Below, one piece after another: positions 14,401 through 23,307 of a DNA stretch of 32,842 nt; the first letter of the stretch is position 1; every line of letters begins with the position of its first letter. Position numbers and translations under genes: made by a program. A model generated the notes under the pieces. The model searched no databases. It was not told where the DNA came from and was given only the letters and a program-made list of their open reading frames with translations. Source of the stretch: Alphaproteobacteria bacterium (GTDB taxonomy: Bacteria > Pseudomonadota > Alphaproteobacteria > Rhizobiales > Beijerinckiaceae). The stretch lies in the NCBI GenBank assembly GCA_029979185.1, contig JAPOIA010000005.1, positions 1 to 32,842 of the forward strand, in the 5' to 3' direction.

Positions 14401-15417
14401 TCAGGGAACGCGCAGAACCTTGCGGATCTTCGCCTTTTCTTCCGGCGATACGGCGACCACTGTGGTGATGTTCTTCAAAGTTGTTTCGGGAGATTCCGGC
14501 TCGACATAGCGCTGCGACTTCTCGCCCATCGCCTGCAGCTCCTTGTCATTCAGCGTATCCTGAACCGCCTTCTGCAGAACCTTCAGCTTGCCGGCCTCAA
14601 CGCCGGGCGGCGTGACAAGAATGCGGCCGAGATCTTCCACCGTCGAGTGAAAGTCGAAAAGCTTCTCCGCTTCCTGCGTCAACTTGACGGCCGAGAAGAT
14701 GGTCGGAACGTTCTTGAAGAAGCGCGACGGCTTGCGATTGATCACCGCAACAGCGCGAACGTCGCCGGCCTTCACATATTTCCAGCCCGAGGTATCGGAA
14801 ACATAGATTGCGTCCATTTCTCCCTGCACAACGGCGCGACCGGCATCGCGGCTACCCTTGTAGCCGATGATGACCTTGCACTTCAGCTTGAGCGCTTCGC
14901 AGGTAAACCATGCGCCATCGGACAGCCCGTCAATGGGACCTGATGCGGCCCAGCGTATTTCCTTTGTTGACTTGATCGCATCCTGTGCCGTTCTGATCGG
15001 CGAATCCTTGTGCACCAGCCATACCCAGGGCGACTTCGCGATCGTGCCCAGGTTGCCCATCTTTGCCAGGTCGTAGCGCACCTGCTTCTGGCCAACGAGC
15101 TGCGACATTGCGGCGGCAGTGCCGTTGACGATCATCATCTTCAGCGCATCGCCCTTTGCCGCATAGATCTTGTTGAGCGCAGTTACGCCGCCAGCGCCGG
15201 GCTGGTTTTCCACGACGATATTGGCGCCAAGGCGCTTGGCGATATGGGGCGCAAGCATGCGTGCATAGGCGTCGTAGCCGCCGCCGGGGCCATATCCGAC
15301 AATGAGACGGATGGATTTGCCCTTGAACCAGGCAGCGTCGGCATCCTGCGACGAAGCTGGCGCGGCAAACATCCCGGCACTGGCGAGCGCCAACATGGCG
15401 GCTGTGATGATTTTCAT
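14401..15417 (-). CDS. TctC/BUG-type tripartite tricarboxylate transporter substrate-binding protein
   Basis: Signal peptide, AWFKGKSIRLIVGYGPGGGYDAYARMLAPHIAKRLGANIVVENQPGAGGVTALNKIY. Confidence 0.85.
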   Translation of the reverse strand: MKIITAAMLALASAGMFAAPASSQDADAAWFKGKSIRLIVGYGPGGGYDAYARMLAPHIAKRLGANIVVENQPGAGGVTALNKIYAAKGDALKMMIVNGTAAAMSQLVGQKQVRYDLAKMGNLGTIAKSPWVWLVHKDSPIRTAQDAIKSTKEIRWAASGPIDGLSDGAWFTCEALKLKCKVIIGYKGSRDAGRAVVQGEMDAIYVSDTSGWKYVKAGDVRAVAVINRKPSRFFKNVPTIFSAVKLTQEAEKLFDFHSTVEDLGRILVTPPGVEAGKLKVLQKAVQDTLNDKELQAMGEKSQRYVEPESPETTLKNITTVVAVSPEEKAKIRKVLRVP

Positions 15418-15484
15418 GGTCTCTCTCCTGCGATTCCTCTGACCGGGTTCCTATAGCATTGATGGATGGTGGTGCGAACGCAAT

Positions 15485-16195
15485 TTAGGGCGTTGAGAGC
15501 ACTGCAATCATCGCGGCTGTATCAGGCGTTGAAGCAATCGCTACTTTGCCCGGCCGCAAGGCTTCGAGACCCTTAGCAGCATCGGCGGAGATGCAGACAT
15601 GGCGCAATCCGGCCGCCGCACCGGCAAGCCCTGCTCGATGTACCGCGCTGGCGAAAAGCCCTGCACTGCGGCGGGAAAAATGCATTGCCGCGTCAAGCGC
15701 GCCCGTTGCCAGGCACTCTGCCGCTTCGGCTTCGAGCGCATCCACTGCAGCGGTTTCATAAACAACCAGCGTGCGAACATCGTATCCAGCGGCACGCAGG
15801 CCATCTTCGAGCGAAGGCTTGCGATTCCTGCCGGCCAGATAGATCAGCCGCGCAGGGGCGGAGAGATGCTCGCCTATCGAAGCCAACAGTTCCGCAACGC
15901 TTGGGGCAACGACGGAGGCCCGGGAAAATCCGGCACATACCGCTGCGCCGGCGGTTCTTTCACCAACGCAGAACAAGGGAACTTTCGACCAGTTATTGCC
16001 GGACATACCGGCATCACAAAAGCGAAACGCCCGCGCACTCGTCGCCACAACGCCGTCGCAATCGAGTTGCGGTGGAACGGCTGCCAATGGCGCGGTCTTC
16101 ATGAGAGGCGAAACGATCGTATCGTGACCCAGATCCCGCAGCCATTGCGCCAGTTCTTGCGCTTCCTCCTGCGGGCGGGTCAGCAGAATGCGCAT
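15485..16195 (-). CDS. hemD: Uroporphyrinogen-III synthase
   Basis: MRILLTRPQEEAQELAQWLRDLGHDTIVSPLM, internal LIYLAGRNRKPSLEDGLRAAGYDV; immediately downstream of hemC. Confidence 0.88.
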   Translation of the reverse strand: MRILLTRPQEEAQELAQWLRDLGHDTIVSPLMKTAPLAAVPPQLDCDGVVATSARAFRFCDAGMSGNNWSKVPLFCVGERTAGAAVCAGFSRASVVAPSVAELLASIGEHLSAPARLIYLAGRNRKPSLEDGLRAAGYDVRTLVVYETAAVDALEAEAAECLATGALDAAMHFSRRSAGLFASAVHRAGLAGAAAGLRHVCISADAAKGLEALRPGKVAIASTPDTAAMIAVLSTP

Positions 16196-16197
16196 GG

Positions 16198-17199
16198 CTA
16201 GCCAAACATGTCAGCGGGCGCGCAGGCGCGCAGGCTGCGGCCGGCGGCCAGACCGATATCATGGGCCTGCGCCACGGAACCGGCTTCGGAAACTTCGTGA
16301 AATTCCGAGCCGTCGGGACGCAGGATGATACCGCGGAAGCGCACCTGCGTCCCGTCGGAATTTGCAAGACCGGCAATCGGCGTACGGCATGACCCATCGA
16401 CGACACGCAGAAACGCACGCTCGGCTGTAAGGGCGTGCATGGTGCGTTCGTCGCCAATCGCGGCAAGCCGCTGCAGCGTTGTTTCATCCATGCGGCGGGC
16501 GGTTATGCCGATGGCGCCCTGTCCCACCGCCGGCAGAAAATCGTCCGTCTCGAGGACCGCTTGGGCCTTGTCCTGCAGCCCGAGCCGCTTTAGGCCGGCC
16601 AGCGCCAGCAGGGTTGCATCGGCTTCGCCGTCGGCAATCTTGCGCAACCGCGTCTCGACATTGCCGCGGATAAGCACAATCTGTGTGTCAGGTCGCAGGC
16701 GTTTCACCTGCGCGCCCCGGCGCAGGGAGGCTGTGCCGACGCGCGCACCGCGCGGCAGGCCGGCAATCGAGGTTGCAGCCGGGCAAATCAGCGCATCGCG
16801 CACGTCTTCACGCGGCAGATAGGCAGCAATGCATAGTTCCTCGGGCAGCAGCGTCGGCAGATCCTTGGAGGAGTGGACCGCGATATCGATAGTCCCGCCA
16901 ATCAGGGCGCTGTCCAGTTCCTTCGTAAACAGCCCCTTGCCGCCTGCCTCCGAGAGCGCCCGGTCCTGGATCATGTCTCCGGTGGTGCGAATCACGGAAA
17001 TGGCGATGTCCTCGACAGGCACGCCATGGGCGCGCGACAGGGTTGCCTGCAGCTGGTGCGCCTGGGCCAGAGCCAGCGGACTGCCGCGCGTACCGATGGT
17101 CATCCAGACCGGTTTTTTCTGCTCAGAACTGCTCACATTCACTCCCGCGGACAAGACTTCACCAGATTTCCGCCGCTCGTTCCTGCAAAAACAAGTCAA
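16198..17199 (-). CDS. hemC: Hydroxymethylbilane synthase (porphobilinogen deaminase); true start probably internal near TIGTRGSPLAL
   Basis: IGTRGSPLALAQAHQLQATL, HSSKDLPTLLPEELCIAAYLPREDVRDAL, GTASLRRGAQVKRLRPD, LAGLKRLGL, VGQGAIGI. Confidence 0.96.
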   Translation of the reverse strand: MTCFCRNERRKSGEVLSAGVNVSSSEQKKPVWMTIGTRGSPLALAQAHQLQATLSRAHGVPVEDIAISVIRTTGDMIQDRALSEAGGKGLFTKELDSALIGGTIDIAVHSSKDLPTLLPEELCIAAYLPREDVRDALICPAATSIAGLPRGARVGTASLRRGAQVKRLRPDTQIVLIRGNVETRLRKIADGEADATLLALAGLKRLGLQDKAQAVLETDDFLPAVGQGAIGITARRMDETTLQRLAAIGDERTMHALTAERAFLRVVDGSCRTPIAGLANSDGTQVRFRGIILRPDGSEFHEVSEAGSVAQAHDIGLAAGRSLRACAPADMFG

Positions 17200-17285
17200 A
17201 ACGGATCAAATCCGGGCTCACCCTAGCAGATTTCAATCAATTTAACCGGCCTGATATCTTCTTTTCATTCTTGCGCACAAGACGA

Positions 17286-17314
17286 TTGCATTACGTTCCG
17301 GTTTGCGGCATATA
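17286..17314 (+). promoter_or_regulatory. Candidate sigma-70-type promoter for tRNA-Gly
   Basis: TTGCAT, 17-nt spacer, CATATA, ending 25 nt before the tRNA 5' end; motif reading only. Confidence 0.35.
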
Positions 17315-17338
17315 CCGCCCGTCGCAAGCGACATGGAT

Positions 17339-17413
17339 GCGGGTGTAGCTCAGGGGTAGAGCACAACCTTGCCAAGGTTGGGGTCGTGGGTTCGAATCCC
17401 ATCGCCCGCTCCA
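17339..17413 (+). tRNA. tRNA-Gly (GCC anticodon), CCA encoded
   Basis: GCGGGTGTAGCTCAGGGGTAGAGCACAACCTTGCCAAGGTTGGGGTCGTGGGTTCGAATCCCATCGCCCGCTCCA: 7-bp acceptor stem, anticodon loop TTGCCAA, T-loop GGTTCGAATCC. Confidence 0.97.
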
Positions 17414-17607
17414 AAGATCGCTTCAATGGCCATGCCAGCGTATTTTTCGCTGAACCGCCAATGCTTTGCGCGGTCCGTCCGCAAGAGCTTTAAAATCTCT
17501 CAGTATCCAATCGTTGCGCACCAGCGCGGATAACTGCGCCCGCACCCCATCTCATGTCCGGGAAAATTGTGCTTGCGGATCGGGCAACGGCTTCATAGCA
17601 TCCCTGT

Positions 17608-18114
17608 ATGGTCAACACCCTGGTCACAGTGCGCACCGCACGCGCCGCCGACGCGGCAGAGATTGCCACCGTCCACGATCTGTCGTGGCGCGAGGCCTAT
17701 CGCGGCATCATTCTGGGAAAGGAACTGGAGCGGATGATTTCGCGGCGCGGCCCGCGCTGGTGGGAGTCGGCTGTCAATCGTGGATCGAACATACTGGTGC
17801 TGGACTTCGATGAAACGGTCGTCGGTTACACGACCTATGGCCGCAATCGCGCCCGCGCCATCCCGCTCAAGGGCGAAATATACGAGCTGTATCTGACGCC
17901 GGAATTCCAGGGTTTGGGTTTCGGGCGCCGCCTTTTCAAGGCAGCCCGCGCCGACCTTGCCCGGCACAATTGCGATTCGGCGGTCGTCTGGTCGCTGGAG
18001 GACAATGCCCGCGCAGTATCATTCTATCGCCATATGGGCGGGGAAGCCGTCAAGCGCGCACCGGAGAAATTCGGAGAAGAAGCGCGCGATCGCGTGGCAT
18101 TCGGATTTTCCTAG
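17608..18114 (+). CDS. GNAT family N-acetyltransferase
   Basis: TVRTARAADAAEIATVHDLSWREAYRGII, EIYELYLTPEFQGLGFGRRLFKAARADLA, VVWSLEDNARAVSFYRHMGGEAVKR. Confidence 0.92.
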   Translation: MVNTLVTVRTARAADAAEIATVHDLSWREAYRGIILGKELERMISRRGPRWWESAVNRGSNILVLDFDETVVGYTTYGRNRARAIPLKGEIYELYLTPEFQGLGFGRRLFKAARADLARHNCDSAVVWSLEDNARAVSFYRHMGGEAVKRAPEKFGEEARDRVAFGFS

Positions 18115-18131
18115 AGCGCCCGGTGTGCTTT

Positions 18132-19271
18132 CTATCGCACCCCTGCGGCAGGGGTGAGTTTCAGCAGGCGTCCGCCGCCACCATCTTCAAGCACCCACAG
18201 CGCACCCTCCGGTCCCTGCTCCACCTCGCGCACCCTTTTGCCCCAGCGATAGCGCTCAGCCTCGCGCGCCGCGCCGCCCTTCATTTCGACAAGCAGCAGC
18301 GCCCGGCCGGACAATCCGCCGAGAAAGCCGTTGCCCTTCCAAGCCGTGAACAGGTTGCCCGAATAAATAACAAATCCGGCCGGCGAGATGGATGGAACCC
18401 AGAAAACTTTCGGCGGGGCGAATTCCGGTCGGGTCCGATGCGCGGGAATGCGTTAGCCGGAATAGTGTCGACCCTGCGACACCGGCGGCCAGCCGTAATT
18501 CCTGCCCTTGACGATCAGATTGAGCTCGTCGCCGCCGCGTGGCCCCATCTCATGCGCCCAGAGCCTGCCTTGTGCGTCGAAGGCAATGCCGAGCGGGTTG
18601 CGATGACCTATGGTCCAGAAGGTCTTCGCCAATTCGCCCCGATCCTGCCAGGGATTGTCATTCGGCACCGAACCGTCGTCGTTGAGGCGGATGATCTTGC
18701 CAAGCGCCTGATCGAAAGCCTGGGCCGGTGTCAGTTCCTGCCGGTCGCCCGCAGTGATGAACAACTTGCCGTCCGGGCCAAAGGCCATGCGGTGGCTGTA
18801 GTGACCGGCGCCGGAAACCTTCGGTGTCTGCGTCCAGATTTTCTTGCGTTCGGTCAGGCGCGGCCTGCCGCCGGATATCTCGAATTTTGCGCGCACCACT
18901 GCAGCACCGGCGGTGGAGCCATCGAGACTCTCAGCAAAGGAAGCATAGACCAACCGGTTGCGGGCAAAATCCGGATGCAGAACCACATCGCCCAACCCGC
19001 CCTGCCCCGCATAGGCCACTGGCCAGAGGCTGGCAATTTCCGTCTTTTTCCCGCCCTGCGTGACGTGAAACATCTTGCCTGGCTTTGTGGTCACCAGCAT
19101 TGCCCCGCCGGGCAGGAAGGTCATTGCCCAAGGCTCATCGAGCGATGCAACCGCCTGCGCGTTCAGCTTGCTACCCTTACTCCCGGCGATTTCCAACGCG
19201 CTTGCAGCGCTTCCGGCAAAGGCGAGAAAGAGCCCGGCGGCCGTGGACACAAATAACTTCCCGGAAAACAT
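18132..19271 (-). pseudogene. PQQ-dependent (glucose/sorbosone-type) sugar dehydrogenase interrupted by an in-frame TAA at 18453-18455
   Basis: ORF 18453-19421 ends ...[15 protein letters not shown]; the same frame continues [56 protein letters not shown]...[14 protein letters not shown]-like...[11 protein letters not shown] to TAG at 18132-18134. Start placed at [25 protein letters not shown] (signal peptide). Confidence 0.82.
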
Positions 19272-19424
19272 GGTTCGTCGTGTTTGCACGGCGGCCTCCT
19301 GTGATCGGTGATGCAAAACCATGCGCAAGCACATAGTGCGCCGGACGGGGCGGCAAAGCCGGTTAGCGGAAAATTGAACAGGTCGCGGCCAGCACATGCT
19401 CCAGCGCTTATTGTCCGCCAAGCA

Positions 19425-20102
19425 TCATTTGCGCAGCAGAAATACGCCCTGTTCGCCGAAGAAGTTCCACAGCCACCAAGGCGCATTGAGGCGCAACGGC
19501 TTGCCATATTCGTCCAGCGCAACGGCGCGCTCGATTTTTGCGCCAAGCATATCCACCAGGACAACGAAGTCGCGGATCGTGCAGAAGTGGATGTTTTCCG
19601 TCTCGTACCAGGGATTGGACAGGATGCCGGTCATTGGCATGCGGCCCCGGAACATCAATTGCAGGCGCAGGCGCCAGTGCCCGAAGTTGGGAAAGGATAC
19701 GATGGCGTATCTGCCAATACGAAGCATGTTCTCCAAAACGGCCTTGGGATGACGGGTGGCCTGCAGGGTCTGCGACAGGATCACGAAATCGAACGCGTCG
19801 TCGGGATAATTGTCGAGGTCCTCGTCGGCATCGCCCTGGATGACCGACAGCCCCTTGGCGACACAATTATTGACGCCGAGCTGCGACAGTTCGATACCGC
19901 GGCCGTCGACGCCGCGTTCACGGATCAGCAGATCAAGCAGGGCGCCATCGCCACAACCGATATCGAGAACGCGCGATCCAGCCGTCACCATGCCGGCAAC
20001 GAATTGCAGGTCGACGCGGCCAGCGACGGGACCGGACGATTGCACATCCCCCGCGGCGGCCTTTGCTGGCAAAGTACCCGATGTGTGTTGCATATGTGTC
20101 AT
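19425..20102 (-). CDS. metW: Methionine biosynthesis protein MetW (class I SAM methyltransferase fold)
   Basis: VAGRVDLQFVAGMVTAGSRVLDIGCGDGALLDLLIRERGVDGRGIELSQLGVNNCVAKGLSVIQGDADEDLDNYPDDAFDFVILSQTLQ; start at MTHMQHTSG, 11 nt from the metX stop. Confidence 0.95.
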   Translation of the reverse strand: MTHMQHTSGTLPAKAAAGDVQSSGPVAGRVDLQFVAGMVTAGSRVLDIGCGDGALLDLLIRERGVDGRGIELSQLGVNNCVAKGLSVIQGDADEDLDNYPDDAFDFVILSQTLQATRHPKAVLENMLRIGRYAIVSFPNFGHWRLRLQLMFRGRMPMTGILSNPWYETENIHFCTIRDFVVLVDMLGAKIERAVALDEYGKPLRLNAPWWLWNFFGEQGVFLLRK

Positions 20103-20113
20103 CGCGGCGCCAT

Positions 20114-21325
20114 TCACCCCAGCCCGCGAGCGCGCGCGGCTGCTTCCAGAAAGCCGCCGGTTATGGAAAACAGCTCGGGAATGTCCAGCAGGAAAGCGTC
20201 GTGCCCCTTGTCGGTGTCGATTTCGACAAAGGAAACCGAAGCATTGCCGGCGTTCAGTGCATGCACAACGGAGCGCGATTCCGCCGTCGGGAACAGCCAG
20301 TCGGAAGTAAAGGACACCACGCAGAATCTGCATGCCGTACCCGCGAAGGCATTGCCCAGCGCGCCGCCGTAATCGGCAGCCAGGTCGAAATAGTCCATCG
20401 CGCGGGTGACATAGAGGTAGGAGTTTGCATCGAAGCGCTCGACGAAGGTCGAGCCCTGGTGGCGCAGATAGCTTTCGATCTGGAACTCGGCGTCGAAGGA
20501 ATAATCCTTCTCCGCCCTGTCCTGCAGCCGTCGGCCAAACTTGTTGTGAAGGGCCGCATCCGACATGTAGGTGATATGCGCAGCCATGCGCGCAACTGCC
20601 AGACCCTTCTGCGGCTTGACGCCCTCTTCCACGTAGCGCCCGCCACGCCAGTCGCGATCGGCCATGATGGCCTGGCGTCCGACCTCGTGAAAGGCAATAT
20701 TCTGCGAGGAATGGCGCGGGCCGGTCGCAATCGGCATGGCGCTGAAAACCCGATCGCCATAGGCGGCGGCCCATTGCAGCACCTGCATGCCGCCCATCGA
20801 TCCGCCGGCAACGCAAAACAGCTGGTCGATGCCCAGATGATCGACCAGCATGGCCTGGGCGCGCACCATGTCGCCGATGGTTATTACTGGAAGACTGAGG
20901 CCATAGGGTTTGCCCGTCTGCGGATTGATCGAGGAGGGACCGGTCGACCCCATGCAGCCACCGATCACGTTCGAACAGATCACATAGTAGCGGTCAGTGT
21001 CGATCAGGCGGCCCGGGCCGACCATGTTCGTCCACCAGCCGGGCTTTCCGGTTATCGGATGGGTGTTGGCGACGTGCTGGTCGCCGGTGAGCGCATGGCA
21101 GATCAGCACGGCATTGGACTTCTCCGCGTTCAGCATGCCGTAGGTCTGGTAGGCGATGGTGAAGGGCGCAAGGACGGAGCCCGAATCCATCTGCAGCGGC
21201 TTTTCGGCAGGAAAATGCGCCAGCCGTCCGTATGTGGGGTCGATCTCATCCCTGACCCCGCCTGCGGGCGCGCTTTTCAGGTCGGGAATGCTCAAAACCG
21301 GGTCCTTCCAGATTCGGCGTGCCAT
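20114..21325 (-). CDS. metX: Homoserine O-acetyltransferase
   Basis: [77 protein letters not shown]; start placed at MARRIWKDP, start uncertain (ORF open to 21442). Confidence 0.95.
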   Translation of the reverse strand: MARRIWKDPVLSIPDLKSAPAGGVRDEIDPTYGRLAHFPAEKPLQMDSGSVLAPFTIAYQTYGMLNAEKSNAVLICHALTGDQHVANTHPITGKPGWWTNMVGPGRLIDTDRYYVICSNVIGGCMGSTGPSSINPQTGKPYGLSLPVITIGDMVRAQAMLVDHLGIDQLFCVAGGSMGGMQVLQWAAAYGDRVFSAMPIATGPRHSSQNIAFHEVGRQAIMADRDWRGGRYVEEGVKPQKGLAVARMAAHITYMSDAALHNKFGRRLQDRAEKDYSFDAEFQIESYLRHQGSTFVERFDANSYLYVTRAMDYFDLAADYGGALGNAFAGTACRFCVVSFTSDWLFPTAESRSVVHALNAGNASVSFVEIDTDKGHDAFLLDIPELFSITGGFLEAAARARGLG

Positions 21326-21626
21326 TTCCGGCCACCGGAAAAACTCACACAAGCGGTAGCGGCAAACAAATGGTCGACGCCCTAAAGCGTGTTCGGTTTG
21401 CCGAACGCTTTGTGCGATTTGTAGAATGCGGTTTGGCGGCAAGTCAAGGCATTTGGCCTGTGAGCGTTAACCCCATGGGCAGTGGCCACGGCGGACGCTC
21501 CACAGTCATTCTGCTTCACTCGCATTCTGCTTCACTCGGCATTTGCATCGGCTGCTACAGGCACTATGAGTAAGAAACAGGTTACTCGTCCATACATTGC
21601 GATGGACCTCACTTACCGGCGGAACG

Positions 21627-22469
21627 ATGCCCGAAGACAAGCCCGGAAAGACCATACCCTTCACCGCCGATCTGACCGTCCTGCGCGACGAGATCGACCG
21701 GATTGACCTGGACATGCACGAGCTCCTGATGGAGCGCGGGCGCATTATCGACCATCTCATTGAAATCAAGACCAAGCAGGGTGGCGGGTCGGCATTCCGC
21801 CCGGGCCGCGAGGCGCAGATGATGCGCCGCCTCGCCGAACGCCACAAGGGCCTGCTGCCGCTCGACACGGCGGAAGGCATCTGGCGGATCATCATCGCGA
21901 CTTTCACCTATGTGCAGTCGAATTTCTCGATTCATGTGGACGTTTCGGCGGGTGATGCGCCGGTGCGCGACAGCGCCCGGTTCCATTTCGGCTTTACGGT
22001 CCCCTATTGCTCCCACGAAGGCCCCGGCGAAGTGATCCGGGCAGTGGCTGCCTCAAACGGCGACCTCGGCATGGTGCGGGTCAAGGCAGGTATCACCGCC
22101 GGCCCGTGGTGGAAGGCGCTGGAAGGCGAGCGGACACCGAAAATCATTGCCCGACTGCCTTTTGTCGAACGCCCGGACCATCCCGCAGGCTTGCCCGTAT
22201 TCACCCTCGCCCTGCCGTTGAACGAGGCGGCGGCACGCGACACGATCGTCTATTCGGCGGAAGTGGAACGCTGGCGCGACGAAGTGCGCCCGGCGCTGGG
22301 GGCGGAAATCCTGGGCGACGCCGGCACGGGCCTTGGCCTTGCCATGATGCTGGCGGCGCCAGGTGAAGTAAGCCGGGACGATCTGGCAAAAGTCTTTGAG
22401 CAGTCGGGAATTGGCGATGCCCGGTTGAAGGAAATCGGCAGCCATGCAGAGCGCTTCGAGGTGGGATAA
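21627..22469 (+). CDS. Chorismate mutase (AroQ-type N-terminus)
   Basis: TVLRDEIDRIDLDMHELLMERGRIIDHLIEIKTKQG...AFRPGREAQMMRRLAERHKGLLPLDTAEGIWRIIIATFTYVQ; start placed at MPEDKPGKTIPF. Confidence 0.88.
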   Translation: MPEDKPGKTIPFTADLTVLRDEIDRIDLDMHELLMERGRIIDHLIEIKTKQGGGSAFRPGREAQMMRRLAERHKGLLPLDTAEGIWRIIIATFTYVQSNFSIHVDVSAGDAPVRDSARFHFGFTVPYCSHEGPGEVIRAVAASNGDLGMVRVKAGITAGPWWKALEGERTPKIIARLPFVERPDHPAGLPVFTLALPLNEAAARDTIVYSAEVERWRDEVRPALGAEILGDAGTGLGLAMMLAAPGEVSRDDLAKVFEQSGIGDARLKEIGSHAERFEVG

Positions 22470-22564
22470 TTCCCAAAATAACGCAAAATCACAGGAAATC
22501 AGCATCTTCTCCAAGTCCATCGAGCGCCTAAATTTTGGGCATTTATCCATGATTAATCAATGGC

Positions 22565-23062
22565 ATGTATGATTTATCCCGTCACCGAAGCGTGACCGGG
22601 AAAGTCCCGTCCATTCATGAACCTGAAGCAGTAGTTCCGTTGAGCAGCATCGCAACCGACATCTCCCGCATCCTGTCCGACAATTTGCGGATCCTTGTCG
22701 TTGACGACGACCCGATTCAGAACGCATTTGCTGTCGAGTTCATTACGACACCGACCGTCTCGGTCGTGACTGCCTCTTCCGGTTCCGAAGGACTTGCCAG
22801 GCTGGCATCGGAGAAGTTCGACTTCATTCTTGTCGACTATGACATGCCCGGGATGGCAGGGCTGGAGTTCATTCGCGCCGTCCGCGCCAAAACTGCTTTC
22901 GCCAATATCCCGATCATAATGGTTTCGAGCCGCGAGGACGTCACATCCGTAGATGACGCCTATCAGGCCGGCGCCAGCTTCTACGACACCAAGCCTGTGA
23001 ACTGGCCGCTGCTGGCAAACCAGATCCGCACCGTCCTGCGCAAGCAATCAGGGAAAACGTGA
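22565..23062 (+). CDS. Stand-alone response regulator receiver (REC) domain protein; start uncertain
   Basis: LRILVVDDDPIQNAFAVEF, FDFILVDYDMPGMAGLEFIRAVR, PIIMVSSREDV, GASFYDTKPVNWPLL; no output domain. Confidence 0.88.
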   Translation: MYDLSRHRSVTGKVPSIHEPEAVVPLSSIATDISRILSDNLRILVVDDDPIQNAFAVEFITTPTVSVVTASSGSEGLARLASEKFDFILVDYDMPGMAGLEFIRAVRAKTAFANIPIIMVSSREDVTSVDDAYQAGASFYDTKPVNWPLLANQIRTVLRKQSGKT

Positions 23063-23307
23063 GGCTGGCTGCCGGTTCTCTGTATCTTTCCTTCATTCCC
23101 TTCGCCCTCCCAGCCTCCCGCCCACGACGAATTTCGCCCGCATCCGATTGCGGCGGCATCGGGAAAGTCTTATGACGGGCGCCTGGATCAGCGGACCTTT
23201 CAATGGAAGCATTGGATGGCACAAAGGCTGATAGATTCCAGAATATAGAACGTCGGTCTTTGCGAAGGCCGTTAACCACTTGTTCGCCCGATGCTCGAGG
23301 GAACCGA

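Noticed and set aside
18138-18156. Hairpin CACCCCTG-CGG-CAGGGGTG at the sugar dehydrogenase 3' end
   Set aside because: Lies within the last codons (TPAAGV), has no T-run on either strand, and could be coincidental; not called a terminator.
17970-19256. 428-aa plus-strand ORF spanning the GNAT 3' end and the antisense of the sugar dehydrogenase
   Set aside because: Low-complexity, Arg/Ala/Gly/His-rich shadow frame; the minus strand carries family-like sequence across the same interval.
20103-20816. 5' half of the 463-aa ORF 19425-20816
   Set aside because: The upstream portion is an out-of-frame overlap with metX; only the MetW part from about 20102 is supported.
21326-21480. SAM-II riboswitch upstream of metX
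   Set aside because: The expected family by context, but no recognisable SAM-II core (for example the GCTAAA-type pseudoknot segment) is seen; only the hairpins are reported.
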